Source: Martinezella lusitana | GTDB taxonomy: Bacteria > Pseudomonadota > Alphaproteobacteria > Rhizobiales > Rhizobiaceae | NCBI RefSeq assembly: GCF_900094565.1 | Contig: NZ_FMAF01000006.1 | Span: forward strand, 1 to 64,000 | Reading direction: 5' to 3' | Length of the DNA: 64,000 nucleotides | Shown: in pieces, positions 1-8,138 of the stretch | How positions within the stretch are numbered: the first letter of the stretch is position 1 | Layout of the letters: each line of letters starts with the position of its first letter | Notes under the pieces: generated by a model | Databases searched by the model: none | What the model saw: the letters and a program-made list of their open reading frames with translations, nothing else | What the model was told of the DNA's origin: nothing | Position numbers and translations under genes: made by a program

Positions 1-276
1 CTGGCTGATCGTGCCTACGACAGCGACGCGTTGCGCCAAAACCTCAAAACCCGTGGCGCATGGGGATGTATTCGCCCTATGCCAAACAGGGTCAATATTC
101 CCGTCTTCAGTCCATGGCTCTACAAACAGCGCAACGCGGTCGAGCGGTTCTTCAACAAACTCAAACACTTCAGAGCAGTCGCAACCCGATACGACAAACG
201 CGACGACAACTTCCTCGCATCCGTCCAGCTAGCCTCAATTCGAATTTGGCTCCGATCTTATGAGTCGGTCACCTAG
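1..276 (+). CDS. IS5-family transposase, C-terminal part (runs off left edge)
   Basis: The frame is open from the first base of the window and ends at TAG, so only the C-terminal ~91 residues are visible. The segment RNAVERFFNKLKHFRAVATR, followed by DKR, is the glutamate-containing C-terminal part of a DDE transposase of the IS5 type (E, then K about six residues on), and the ending IRIWLRSYES is typical of rhizobial members of this family. No terminal inverted repeat is visible after the stop; instead a ~100-bp rhizobial palindromic repeat begins exactly at the stop codon. That suggests a remnant rather than an intact right end, but the 5' part lies outside the window. Confidence 0.8.
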   Translation: MADRAYDSDALRQNLKTRGAWGCIRPMPNRVNIPVFSPWLYKQRNAVERFFNKLKHFRAVATRYDKRDDNFLASVQLASIRIWLRSYESVT

Positions 277-377
277 AGCAATTCCAGAAAAAGTGCGAAG
301 CGGTTTTCCGTCCGGGATTGCGCAAAAACAATAGCATAGAGCGGTTGGGCGATTCCGTGAAACGCGTAACCGCTCTA
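273..377 (+). repeat. ~105-bp RIME-like intergenic palindromic repeat, copy 1
   Basis: The stretch starts CTAGAGCAATTCCAG and ends in CGCTCTA. It matches, with scattered mismatches, the reverse complement of a second copy at 29803-29910 (shared blocks such as GCGGTTTTCCGTCCGG and AAAAACAATA). It fills the whole gap between two convergent genes, and its two ends supply the TAG stop codons of both the transposase and zur. It resembles the intergenic mosaic elements known from Rhizobium. The family name is my recollection, not a search result. Confidence 0.7.
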
Positions 378-773
378 TGCCGCGCACTTCGCGCAGTGAC
401 CGCGGATTTCGATGGTCGACTTCTCGGCTTTGAATTTCTGCGACTTCAGCCAATCCATCAGCCGGTGATCGACCTCATGATCGTGGAATTCGATCACCTG
501 GCCGCAGCTTTCGCAAATGGCGAAGGCAACGAGGCCGTGACTGTGGCAGTTTTCATCCGGATGGGCGCAGGCGACGAAGGAGTTTATGCTTTCGAGCCGG
601 TGCACGACGCCATATTCCAGCAGCTTATCCAGCGCGCGGTAGACCTGCAGCGGCGCGCGAAATCCCTGATCGCGCAGCTTGTCGAGAATGGTGTAGGCGC
701 TGAGCGGCGATTCCGCCTTGGTCAGGACATCGAAAACCAGGGTCTGGTTCTTGGTGAGCATCGGAGTGGTCAT
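375..773 (-). CDS. zur: Zinc uptake regulator Zur (Fur family)
   Basis: A 132-aa Fur-superfamily metalloregulator. An N-terminal winged helix (about residues 10-65) is followed by a metal-binding dimerisation domain with two CxxC pairs, CESC at 87-90 and CAKC at 127-130, and a His-rich segment (HPDENCHSH, then FHDHEVDH). The pairs are the structural zinc ligands of Fur/Zur proteins. Its place as last gene of znuC-znuB-zur, overlapping znuB by 4 bp, identifies it as the zinc sensor rather than Fur, Mur or Irr. It should repress the znu genes through the boxes at 2523-2559 and the GTPase gene through the box at 3598. The stop codon comes from the end of the adjacent repeat. Confidence 0.93.
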   Translation of the reverse strand: MTTPMLTKNQTLVFDVLTKAESPLSAYTILDKLRDQGFRAPLQVYRALDKLLEYGVVHRLESINSFVACAHPDENCHSHGLVAFAICESCGQVIEFHDHEVDHRLMDWLKSQKFKAEKSTIEIRGHCAKCAA

Positions 774-1597
774 GATGACTGTCCTCTCTGTTCCGCCGCC
801 GGCGCGGCGCCCCTGCGAACGAGGGGCAGCAGACTGATGATAAACAGAATGAGCGCCGCGACCACGATGGACGGGCCGGAAGGCGTGTCATAGCGTAGCG
901 ATCCGAACAGCCCGCCGACGACGGCGACGGCACCGAGGAGCGAGGCAAAAATCGCCATCGTCTCCGGCGTCGAAGCGAAGCGGCGCGCTGTGGCCGCTGG
1001 AATGATCAGAAGTGCGGTAATCAGCAGGATGCCGACAATCTTCATGGCAATCGCGATCACCACGGCCATCAGCAGCATGAAGAACAACTTCGCGCGCTCC
1101 GGCCGCAACCCTTCGGCCTCGGCCAGCTCGGGATTGACGGTGGATGCCAGCAACGGCCGCCACAGCCAAACAATCGCCACCAGCACAAGGATGCCGCCGC
1201 CCCAGATCACCAGGATGTCGGACTGGCTGACGGCAAGGATATCGCCGAAAAGGAAGGCGATGAGATCGATCCTGACCCAGCTCATGAAGGCGACGATGAC
1301 CAGGCCGATCGCCAGGGTCGCATGCGAGAGGATGCCGAGCAGCGCATCCGCCGACAGCGCCTGCCGCCGCTGCAGGAAGAGCAGCAGGATCGAGACGAGT
1401 GCCGCGACCGCGAAGACGGAAAGCGTCAGATTGAGCTGGAAGAGCAGCGACAACGCCACGCCGAGCAGCGCCGAATGCGAGATCGTATCGCCGAAATAGG
1501 CCATGCGCCGCCAGATAATGAAGCAGCCGAGCGGCCCCGTGGTCAGCGCCAGCCCGACGCCGGCGAAAATGGCGCGCAGGAAGAAATCGTCAAACAT
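770..1597 (-). CDS. znuB: Zinc ABC transporter permease ZnuB
   Basis: Inner-membrane permease of the high-affinity Zn(II) importer, 275 aa and strongly hydrophobic with roughly eight to nine membrane segments, beginning MFDDFFLRAIFAGVGLA. The frame extends further upstream, but that part is the mirror of the His-rich 3' end of znuC. The chosen ATG has a GGGAG ribosome-binding site and gives the family length. It overlaps znuC by 8 bp and zur by 4 bp, so the three genes are translationally coupled. It works with ZnuC (ATPase) and ZnuA (periplasmic binding protein). Confidence 0.93.
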   Translation of the reverse strand: MFDDFFLRAIFAGVGLALTTGPLGCFIIWRRMAYFGDTISHSALLGVALSLLFQLNLTLSVFAVAALVSILLLFLQRRQALSADALLGILSHATLAIGLVIVAFMSWVRIDLIAFLFGDILAVSQSDILVIWGGGILVLVAIVWLWRPLLASTVNPELAEAEGLRPERAKLFFMLLMAVVIAIAMKIVGILLITALLIIPAATARRFASTPETMAIFASLLGAVAVVGGLFGSLRYDTPSGPSIVVAALILFIISLLPLVRRGAAPAAEQRGQSS

Positions 1598-2483
1598 GGC
1601 GCTCTCCCTCGGCATGATCATGGTCATGATGGTGCTGATGATCGCCGTGATCGTGGTCATGATCGCCGTGGTCATCAGGGTGATGGCCGTCGCCGGCATG
1701 GCAATGATCGGTGATCGAACCATCGGCATGCTGCACGCGACCGTCGGGCAGATGCGTGTGGTCGTGATGGTGGCTGTAGATTGCCAGAGATTGCGCCGCG
1801 CGCGTGCCGAGGAGTTTCACATATTCGGGGCTCTGGCCGACCGTCTGCGGCGTACCGCGGCAGCAGACATGGCCGTTCAGGCAGACGACGGTATCGGTCG
1901 CGGCCATGACGACATGCAGATCGTGCGAAATCAGCAGGATGCCGCAGCCTTCGGAATTGCGGATCGACTTGATGAGGTCGTAAAGCGCGATCTCGCCGTT
2001 GAAATCAACCCCCTGCACCGGCTCGTCGAGCACCAGAAGATCGGGCTTGCGGGCGATGGCACGCGCGAGCAGCGCCCGCTGGAATTCACCGCCGGACAAA
2101 TGCTGCACCTCGGCCTTGGCAAGATGCGCTATGCCGACCGCCTCCAGCGCCGCGCGCAGTTCGCTGTCCGGCAAAGGCCCCGTCAAGGTCATCAGCCGCT
2201 GCACGCTGAGCGGCAGGGTCCAGTCGATCGCAAGCTTTTGCGGAACATAGCCGACCTTCAGGCCGGCGATGCGATCGACACGCCCCTCGTCCGGCTTCAG
2301 CACGCCGATCGCCACCTTGGCGCTGGTGGATTTGCCGGAACCATTCGGGCCGATGAGGGTGACGATCTCACCTCGGCTCACGGAAAAATCGACGCCGCGC
2401 ACCAGCCAGCGACCGTCGCGGCGGACGCCGACATCATGGAGCGACACCAGGGGCCGGCTCTTGCTGTCGATGGAAGAGAGCAT
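1590..2483 (-). CDS. znuC: Zinc ABC transporter ATP-binding protein ZnuC
   Basis: ATPase subunit of the zinc importer, 297 aa from the chosen ATG. Walker A GPNGSGKST is near residue 45, the signature LSGGEFQ near 129 and Walker B LLVLDEP near 149, followed by SHDLH. The last ~60 residues are a long His/Asp-rich tail that plausibly binds zinc; such tails are common in alphaproteobacterial ZnuC. A longer frame upstream would cross the Zur box region and is not used. First gene of znuC-znuB-zur, divergent from znuA, with two predicted Zur sites in the shared promoter. Confidence 0.94.
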   Translation of the reverse strand: MLSSIDSKSRPLVSLHDVGVRRDGRWLVRGVDFSVSRGEIVTLIGPNGSGKSTSAKVAIGVLKPDEGRVDRIAGLKVGYVPQKLAIDWTLPLSVQRLMTLTGPLPDSELRAALEAVGIAHLAKAEVQHLSGGEFQRALLARAIARKPDLLVLDEPVQGVDFNGEIALYDLIKSIRNSEGCGILLISHDLHVVMAATDTVVCLNGHVCCRGTPQTVGQSPEYVKLLGTRAAQSLAIYSHHHDHTHLPDGRVQHADGSITDHCHAGDGHHPDDHGDHDHDHGDHQHHHDHDHAEGERHV

Positions 2484-2522
2484 GAAATTTCCAATTGCGC
2501 TATTGCGCCATGCTATCGCACA

Positions 2523-2537
2523 CGTTATAGCATAACG
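2523..2537. promoter_or_regulatory. Predicted Zur box 1 (znuC/znuA intergenic)
   Basis: CGTTATAGCATAACG is a perfect 6-bp inverted repeat with a 3-bp centre and fits YGTnATnnnATnACR. It lies between the divergent znuC and znuA starts. Its centre is 22 bp, about two helical turns, from the centre of the second box. Confidence 0.7.
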
Positions 2538-2544
2538 CAATTGA

Positions 2545-2559
2545 TGTAATAACATAACA
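2545..2559. promoter_or_regulatory. Predicted Zur box 2 (znuC/znuA intergenic)
   Basis: TGTAATAACATAACA fits the same 15-bp pattern as the neighbouring box and the box upstream of the COG0523 gene. It lies 24 bp before the znuA start codon, a position suited to repression. On the opposite strand it reads TGTTATGTTATTACA, close to published rhizobial Zur operators as I remember them. Confidence 0.72.
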
Positions 2560-2583
2560 GACCCATTCAAGGGCACTTATCGC

Positions 2584-3537
2584 ATGAACGCCGCAAAAGC
2601 TTTCTTTCCCCTCGCCGCCTCTCTCCTGCTTTCAGCCCTGCTTGTCGGCACCACCGCAACTGCAGCCGATGCCCCAAAGGTCGTCGTCTCCATCAAGCCG
2701 GTTCATTCGCTTGTCGCTGCCGTCATGCAAGGGGTCGGCACGCCGGATCTCATCGTCGATGGTGCTGCCTCACCACATACCTATGCGCTCAAGCCCTCGA
2801 ATGCCCGCAGCCTCCAGCAGGCGCAGGTGGTTTTCTGGGTCGGTCCGGGCATGGAAGCCTTCTTGCAGAAGCCGCTCGCCTCTCTCGGCTCCAATGCCAC
2901 CGTCGTCGAGCTCGATCAGGCGCCTGGCATCACCAAGCTCAAGTTCCGCGAGGGCGGCGCCTTCGAGCCGCATGACGACGGCGACGAGCCGGTCGCCGGC
3001 GAAGACCACGCACACGATCACGAAGAATTCGACACGCATCTCTGGCTCGATCCGCACAATGCGAAGGCGATGGTGGCCGAAATCACCACGTCGCTGGTCG
3101 CCGCCAACCCCGCCAACGCGCTGATCTATGAAGCAAATCAGAAGGCATTGAACGACAAGCTCGATGCCCTCGACACCGAAATTGCCTCGACACTCGCGCC
3201 GGTGAAGAACAAGCCCTTCATCGTCTTCCACGATGCCTATCAGTACTTCGAGCATCGCTACGGCGTGCGCGTTTCCGGCTCCATCACGGTAAGCCCGGAA
3301 ACCATTCCCGGTGCGCAGCGCGTATCGGAAATTCACAGCAAGGTCGCCGATCTCGGCGCGACCTGCGTTTTCGCCGAACCGCAATTCGAACCAAAGCTGG
3401 TCAATGTCGTGCTGGAAGGCACATCCGCGAAATCTGGTGTCCTGGACCCGGAAGCCGCAACGCTGCCGCAGGGGCCGGATCTCTACTTTACCCTGATGCG
3501 CGGCATCGCAAACTCCCTAAAAGCCTGCCTCTCCTGA
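2584..3537 (+). CDS. znuA: Zinc ABC transporter periplasmic binding protein ZnuA
   Basis: A 317-aa cluster A-I binding protein. A Sec signal peptide (hydrophobic to about residue 22, likely cut after ATAADA) leads to the mature domain. Likely zinc ligands are His65 (SPHTYAL), His152 (FDTHLWLDPHN) and His216 (FVFHDAYQ). A His/acid-rich loop at about 129-150 (DHAHDHEEF) is typical of ZnuA, where it is thought to sense or shuttle zinc. Divergent from znuC-znuB-zur and preceded by two predicted Zur boxes. A short stem-loop with T-run follows the gene. Confidence 0.95.
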   Translation: MNAAKAFFPLAASLLLSALLVGTTATAADAPKVVVSIKPVHSLVAAVMQGVGTPDLIVDGAASPHTYALKPSNARSLQQAQVVFWVGPGMEAFLQKPLASLGSNATVVELDQAPGITKLKFREGGAFEPHDDGDEPVAGEDHAHDHEEFDTHLWLDPHNAKAMVAEITTSLVAANPANALIYEANQKALNDKLDALDTEIASTLAPVKNKPFIVFHDAYQYFEHRYGVRVSGSITVSPETIPGAQRVSEIHSKVADLGATCVFAEPQFEPKLVNVVLEGTSAKSGVLDPEAATLPQGPDLYFTLMRGIANSLKACLS

Positions 3538-3561
3538 GCCAGGCTGAATATCGCCGAAGGA

Positions 3562-3586
3562 AGCGAGCCCATTGTTCGCTTTTTTC
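3562..3586 (+). terminator. Weak rho-independent terminator after znuA
   Basis: AGCGA, a 9-nt loop, TCGCT, then TTTTTC. The stem is only 5 bp, so termination may be partial. It separates znuA from the Zur-boxed GTPase promoter. Confidence 0.45.
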
Positions 3587-3597
3587 ACACCAACAAG

Positions 3598-3612
3598 TGT
3601 TATGATATTACA
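3598..3612. promoter_or_regulatory. Predicted Zur box 3 (COG0523 GTPase promoter)
   Basis: TGTTATGATATTACA has the same TGTnATnnnATnACA pattern as the boxes between znuC and znuA and ends 16 bp before the GTPase start codon. The shared pattern places this gene in the zinc-starvation regulon. Confidence 0.72.
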
Positions 3613-3628
3613 TTACAAAGAGATTGTC

Positions 3629-4834
3629 ATGAACAAGAAGCTCCCGGTTACCGTCCTCTCCGGTTTCCTCGGCGCCGGCAAGACGACGCTGCTCAACCAT
3701 ATCCTCAACAACCGCCAGGGCCTGCGCGTCGCCGTGATCGTCAACGACATGAGCGAGGTGAATATCGATGCCGCGCTGGTGCGTGACGGCGGCGCCAATC
3801 TCTCACGCACCGAGGAACAACTCGTCGAGATGACCAACGGCTGCATCTGCTGCACGCTGCGCGACGATCTCCTGAAGGAGGTGCGTCAGCTCGCCGAGCA
3901 GGACCGTTTCGACTATCTGCTGATCGAATCGACTGGCATAGCCGAGCCCCTGCCCGTTGCGACAACCTTCGAGTTTCGCGACGAGGATGGCAGCAGCCTC
4001 GCAGACGTCGCCCGGCTCGACACCATGGTCACGGTCGTCGACGCAGCCAATCTTCTGGCGGACTACGGCTCGACGGATTTCCTTGCCGATCGCGGCGAAA
4101 CAGCGGGTGACGGCGACAACAGGACCATCGTCGATCTCCTGGTCGAGCAGATCGAATTTGCCGATGTCGTCATCCTCAACAAGATCGGTTCAGCCACTGC
4201 CGAGCAACGCGACGCCGCACGCAAGATCATTGTCGGCCTCAATCCCGATGCACGTCTGATCGAAACGGATTTCGGCGCGGTCGAACCGACCGAAGTTCTC
4301 GGTACCGGCCGCTTCGACATCGATCGCGCCGAAACGCATCCGTTATGGTATAAGGAGTTGCACGGCTTCAAGGACCATGTTCCCGAAACGGAAGAATATG
4401 GCATACGCTCCTTCGTCTATCGGGCGAAGAAACCGTTCGATCCCGCGAGATTCCAAGCCTTTCTCAATCGTTCCTGGCCGGGTGTCGTCCGCGCCAAGGG
4501 CTTTTTCTGGCTCGCGACCCGGCCTTACCATGTCGGCGAAATGAGCCAGGCCGGCGCGCTGGTCCGCACGAGCAAAATGGGCCTGTGGTGGGCCGCCGTG
4601 CCACAGGAGCAATGGCCCCGCGATCCGTCTTTCAAGCAGGCTCTGGCTCCCTATCTCGATCCGGTCTGGGGCGACCGCCGTCAGGAATTGGTCTTCATCG
4701 GCGCCGATCCCATGGACCGGCAGAAGATCACCGCGGAGCTGAATGCCTGCCTGGTCAAGGCGGACCGATTTACGCCGGAGCGCTGGCGAGACCTGCCGGA
4801 TCCTTTCGCCAGTTGGAACGGGCCAGCAGCATGA
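3629..4834 (+). CDS. COG0523 (CobW/ZigA-like) GTPase, probable zinc metallochaperone
   Basis: A 401-aa G3E GTPase. P-loop GFLGAGKTT is at 12-20, the metal-binding GCICC motif at 71-75, ESTGIAEP near 100 and LNKIG as base-recognition motif, followed by a CobW C-terminal domain. Family members deliver or allocate metals under starvation (ZigA and ZNG1 for zinc, CobW for cobalt). The Zur-like box just upstream and the znu neighbours argue for a zinc role here, distinct from the cobalamin-operon CobW at 25713. The ATG chosen matches the family N-terminus [13 protein letters not shown]; upstream codons cover the operator. Its stop overlaps the start of the next small gene (ATGA). Confidence 0.88.
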   Translation: MNKKLPVTVLSGFLGAGKTTLLNHILNNRQGLRVAVIVNDMSEVNIDAALVRDGGANLSRTEEQLVEMTNGCICCTLRDDLLKEVRQLAEQDRFDYLLIESTGIAEPLPVATTFEFRDEDGSSLADVARLDTMVTVVDAANLLADYGSTDFLADRGETAGDGDNRTIVDLLVEQIEFADVVILNKIGSATAEQRDAARKIIVGLNPDARLIETDFGAVEPTEVLGTGRFDIDRAETHPLWYKELHGFKDHVPETEEYGIRSFVYRAKKPFDPARFQAFLNRSWPGVVRAKGFFWLATRPYHVGEMSQAGALVRTSKMGLWWAAVPQEQWPRDPSFKQALAPYLDPVWGDRRQELVFIGADPMDRQKITAELNACLVKADRFTPERWRDLPDPFASWNGPAA

Positions 4835-5001
4835 AGAAGCCGAACGTGATCAAGTTCCGCTGCTACTGCATGGAATGCAGCAATGAGGACAAGCCCGAGG
4901 CCGGCGCTCCGAAACCAATCGAACAGCGCCGGATCAAGAATATAATAGGGAAAACGGGTCAGATCTCCGCCTCGCGGCGGACTCGATCGAAAGATTGCTG
5001 A
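4831..5001 (+). CDS. Small Cys-containing protein coupled to the Zur-linked GTPase
   Basis: A 56-aa protein starting [10 protein letters not shown], with a CYCMEC cluster (CxCxxC) at about residues 11-16, then a basic C-terminal half. No family recognised. The start codon overlaps the GTPase stop codon as ATGA, so it is very probably translated by coupling and belongs to the same Zur-controlled transcript. The three cysteines could form a metal site. It could be a client, partner or zinc donor/acceptor of the GTPase; this is inference from position and cysteines only. Confidence 0.6.
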   Translation: MKKPNVIKFRCYCMECSNEDKPEAGAPKPIEQRRIKNIIGKTGQISASRRTRSKDC

Positions 5002-5006
5002 TCGGG

Positions 5007-5026
5007 GCCTGAACGCGGGTTCAGGC
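5007..5026. terminator. Bidirectional stem-loop between convergent genes
   Basis: GCCTGAAC-GCGG-GTTCAGGC, a perfect 8-bp stem. It lies just after the small Cys protein and overlaps the stop codon of the convergent PAS gene. There is no clear T-run on either strand. Confidence 0.45.
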
Positions 5027-5773
5027 TACCATCATGTGGGCGGGGACCGCACTCACTTCATGCATGACCAGCAATGCGCCGATCACCTCGCCCTTGGTGC
5101 GAAGCGGTGTCATGCTGCAGTGAAGGACCTTGCCGGGCTCTACGGCATGATAGCCCGGATAGAGGCACTCGACCGCCTCGCCTGCGAAGCAGGAATCGAG
5201 CTTCGTCCTGACGCTGCTTTCGAAATATTCGGAACCGATGAATTCGGACATATGCCGTCCGACCAGTTCGATCGGCTTCGATTTCAGAAACTCCGAATTG
5301 GCAGCGTTGCTGTAGAGATAGCGATAATCCCGCGTAATGACGGCAACGCGATCCGGCAGACTGTTGAGAATGACATCGTTCAGGACGCTGCCTTCGTCAT
5401 AGCCAAACAGATCGTCGCGTTCCTTTTTCTTGGACGAAAACGCTATCAAGACCTCGGCCGCAGCATCGCTCGCGCCGCCGAAATAGCGATCGATCAGCAC
5501 GGACAGCGACGCTGAATTGCGTACAACCCGCGACCGATCGTCCGATTCTTCCCGGATGAGATTGTTCATGAACTGGAGCTGCATGTACATTTCAAGCAGG
5601 CTTGTGGCCCTAGAGGCCAAAATAGCCGCTATAAGCGGCTCCAATTCGCGATCAAGTGACGCTACAAGCTCATCGTCGCCAAGTTTTATCGCACGCTGAA
5701 TCTGGTTACATTTCGTGGAGAAGGCATGAAAGAGTGCCAGCAAAATTGCCCTCCTGTCCCTGACCATAGTCAA
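5021..5773 (-). CDS. PAS-domain protein (signal sensor without visible output domain)
   Basis: A 250-aa soluble protein. The N-terminal ~115 residues are helical (LLALFHAF, LEPLIAAILASRATSLLEMY) and unrecognised. A PAS fold follows from about residue 130 (LNSLPDRVAVITRDYRYLYSN, SKPIELVGRHMSEFIG). No kinase, GGDEF, EAL or HTH segment follows, so it probably passes a signal to a partner. It stands alone between convergent and distant genes. A 9-bp inverted repeat (AGTCTGGTG/CACCAGACT, 5819-5846) lies in its upstream region and could be an operator. Confidence 0.75.
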   Translation of the reverse strand: MTMVRDRRAILLALFHAFSTKCNQIQRAIKLGDDELVASLDRELEPLIAAILASRATSLLEMYMQLQFMNNLIREESDDRSRVVRNSASLSVLIDRYFGGASDAAAEVLIAFSSKKKERDDLFGYDEGSVLNDVILNSLPDRVAVITRDYRYLYSNAANSEFLKSKPIELVGRHMSEFIGSEYFESSVRTKLDSCFAGEAVECLYPGYHAVEPGKVLHCSMTPLRTKGEVIGALLVMHEVSAVPAHMMVA

Positions 5774-6014
5774 ACACCGAGGCCTCGTTTCCCGACGCTG
5801 ACATGCCCAAGGATAATCAGTCTGGTGTCCGCATTCTCACCAGACTTTCTATCATGTGAATTAACACGACTTACCCTCACTTTCAATCCAGATGAGTGGA
5901 AGTTCTCGGAAAAGGCGAACTTTCTGAAATGAAAGGCTTACTGGGCCGAATGACTGTATGAAGACTGGACCTGGAGAAACATAAGACCTGCTCTAGCACG
6001 AGCTTGGCAGAAGC
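5774..6014. other. Intergenic region upstream of the PAS gene and downstream of lpxXL
   Basis: About 240 bp. The only structure I see is the perfect 9-bp inverted repeat AGTCTGGTG - 10 nt - CACCAGACT at 5819-5846, about 45 bp upstream of the PAS gene start. No gene with a convincing ribosome-binding site is visible. Confidence 0.5.
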
Positions 6015-6947
6015 CTAGAAGACAGTTTTCTTGATGTTCCAGCGATCATGATACCAGAGCCATTGCTCGGGATTCTCCCTCACCCAGCCCTCGACTTTGT
6101 CGTTCAACATCTGCGCCGTCGCCGGCAAATCGAGATTGCCCAACTCGTTGCGCGGCATCTCCAGCTTCGGCTCGATTTCCAACCTATAGCGGTTGCCTGG
6201 CAGGCGGATGCAACGAGCCGGATAGACCTCGCAGTTGAACTGGCGCACGAGCTTCGGCAGAAGCGGATTGGTTTTCACCTCCCGACCGAAGAACAAGGTC
6301 TTCAAACCCTTGCGGAACTTCTGATCGACCAGGACGCCGACGCCACCGCCCGCTTCCAGTTCCCTGGCAAGGGCGAATGATGACCCCGCATGCGATGGTA
6401 CGAGATTCCCCATGCGTTTCGCGCGAAAGTCAAAAACCTTCTTGGCGACATAGGGATTGTTCGGCGGGCGAAACAGCACCGTCACCTTGAGGCCGAAGGC
6501 AGCACCGGCGACGGGCAGCAACTCGAAATTGCCGGTATGGCCGGTAAAGACGATGAATGGCCGCGGATTATCCCTGAGATCGAGAAAGATCGGAATACCC
6601 GAAACCTCGACGCGGCCCGGCTTGTCGCTATGGGGATCGAAATCGAAAAGCCGGTCGAGAAAGACATATTCCGCCGCGAGCCGCCCCATATTGCCCCAGC
6701 TCGCGAGCGCGATCTTCTCGATCTCCGCCTCGCTCTTTTCCGGAAAGGCGTTGCGCAGGTTGGTCAGCATCAACGTGTGCCGGCGCATGCGCGGACCGAT
6801 CTTGCGGGTCAACCAGTCGGCAAACCTGATGCCGCCATCCGCCGGAAACAGCTTCAGAAAATTGAGGAAACCGAAGATGACCTGCGCCACCAGCCATTGC
6901 CGGAAATTTCTGAGCGAGAGGACGATCCGGGTGATGACGAGCTTCAC
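6015..6947 (-). CDS. lpxXL: Lipid A very-long-chain acyltransferase LpxXL
   Basis: A 310-aa member of the HtrB/LpxL lysophospholipid acyltransferase family. The catalytic HTGNFE (Hx4E) is at about 137-142, and a basic/hydrophobic N-terminus (VITRIVLSLRNFRQWLVAQVIFG) would anchor it at the inner membrane. As last gene of the acpXL cluster it is expected to transfer the 27-hydroxyoctacosanoyl-type chain from AcpXL to lipid A. The start is GTG, overlapping the adh stop region; the longer frame upstream is antisense shadow of adh. Confidence 0.9.
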   Translation of the reverse strand: MKLVITRIVLSLRNFRQWLVAQVIFGFLNFLKLFPADGGIRFADWLTRKIGPRMRRHTLMLTNLRNAFPEKSEAEIEKIALASWGNMGRLAAEYVFLDRLFDFDPHSDKPGRVEVSGIPIFLDLRDNPRPFIVFTGHTGNFELLPVAGAAFGLKVTVLFRPPNNPYVAKKVFDFRAKRMGNLVPSHAGSSFALARELEAGGGVGVLVDQKFRKGLKTLFFGREVKTNPLLPKLVRQFNCEVYPARCIRLPGNRYRLEIEPKLEMPRNELGNLDLPATAQMLNDKVEGWVRENPEQWLWYHDRWNIKKTVF

Positions 6948-6952
6948 GCGGC

Positions 6953-7981
6953 TCAATCCATCTTCAGGATGATCTTGCCGAAGATCTGGCGCGATTCCAT
7001 CCGTTCCAGCGCCCGGTCGATATCGCTGAAGCTTACCTCGGTGTCGATCACCGGATGCACCAGGCCCCGCGCCATCTTCTGCATGGCGTTCGCCATGTTC
7101 TCCATGCGGCAGCCGAAGGAACCGAAGAGCTTCAGCTGCTGCTGGAACAGCATCATCAGGTTCATTTCGGTCGACACACCCGAGGTCGAGCCGCAGGTCA
7201 CGAGACGACCGCCGCGCTTCATGCAAAGCATGGAGCCGGCCCAGGTATCCTTGCCGACATGTTCGAAAACGACGTCGACGCCCTTTTTCTTCGTCAGCTT
7301 GCGCACCACACCCTCGAAGCGATCGGTGCGGTAATTGATGACATGATCGGCACCAAGCGCCTTGGCCTTCTCGATCTTGTCGTCGGAGCCGACTGTCGTG
7401 ATGACGGTGCAGCCGATCTTCTTGGCAAGCTGGATGGCCGCGGTGCCGATGCCCGAGCCGCCGGCGTGGACGAGGATCGTCTCGCCCGGCTCCAGCTTGG
7501 CATTGTCGAACAGCATATGCTCCACGGTACCGAAGGTGACGGGGGCGAGTGCCGCGCCGATCGCATCGACGCCGGGAGGCGCCGGAACCAGCAGGCGCGC
7601 CGGAAGATTGACCTTCTCCTGTGCGAAACCGTCGAGATGGAAGCCATGCACACCGCTGACATTCTCACAGAGATTGTCGCGGCCTTCGCGGCAATGACGG
7701 CAAAGGCCGCAGGTGCGCGCACCATAGATCGAGACGAGCTGCCCCGGCAGCACGTTGGCCACGCCCGGCCCGATCGCCTCGACCACGCCGGCGGCTTCCG
7801 CGCCGATGACAAGCGGCATCTTGCGCTTGGCAAAGGCCATGCCCCGCCAGCCCCAGACGTCGATGTGATTGAGGGCAACGGCCTTGACGCGCAGCGTCAC
7901 CTCGCCCGCGCCTGGAGCGTCTGGCTCTGGCAGATCGGTGATCTCAAGTTTGCGGTCGTCAACCAGTTGCAAAGCACGCAT
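6953..7981 (-). CDS. adh2XL: Zinc-type alcohol dehydrogenase of the very-long-chain fatty acid cluster
   Basis: A 342-aa medium-chain dehydrogenase/reductase. The GroES-like N-terminal domain has structural-zinc cysteines at 91, 94, 97 and 105 (CGLCRHCREG, then NLC), followed by a Rossmann domain with AGGSGIGTAAIQ near 173. The usual catalytic-zinc cysteine near residue 38 is replaced (LNHIDVW), as in quinone-oxidoreductase-like members, so a reductase role on an enoyl or keto intermediate is possible. It is conserved between fabF1XL and lpxXL in rhizobial clusters. Its exact step in long-chain synthesis is not settled by sequence. Confidence 0.85.
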   Translation of the reverse strand: MRALQLVDDRKLEITDLPEPDAPGAGEVTLRVKAVALNHIDVWGWRGMAFAKRKMPLVIGAEAAGVVEAIGPGVANVLPGQLVSIYGARTCGLCRHCREGRDNLCENVSGVHGFHLDGFAQEKVNLPARLLVPAPPGVDAIGAALAPVTFGTVEHMLFDNAKLEPGETILVHAGGSGIGTAAIQLAKKIGCTVITTVGSDDKIEKAKALGADHVINYRTDRFEGVVRKLTKKKGVDVVFEHVGKDTWAGSMLCMKRGGRLVTCGSTSGVSTEMNLMMLFQQQLKLFGSFGCRMENMANAMQKMARGLVHPVIDTEVSFSDIDRALERMESRQIFGKIILKMD

Positions 7982-8012
7982 GACAAAATCCCTCGCCTTT
8001 TAGGCGTCCTAA

Positions 8013-8059
8013 GGCACGATCCCGAAAAGTGCGAAGCGGCTTTCGGACAAGATCATGCC
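8013..8059. repeat. Short palindromic repeat related to rhizobial intergenic elements
   Basis: GGCACGATCCCGAAAAGTGC and its imperfect complement ending GATCATGCC form a palindrome of 47 bp. The AAAAGTGCGAAGCGG core is shared with the ~105-bp repeat at 273-377. It lies between fabF1XL and adh within the operon and could fold in the transcript. Confidence 0.55.
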
Positions 8060-8138
8060 ACATCCAATAGTCCTGGAGCGCGGCGACGATTTGAAGATAC
8101 GTCGTCTCGCTCCTGTGTCTTGTTCTTCAAAGGTCCGA

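Noticed and set aside
1503..2549. 348-codon plus-strand open frame over znuC/znuB
   Set aside because: Mirror of the His-rich znuC end and the znu genes; no start signal or domain.
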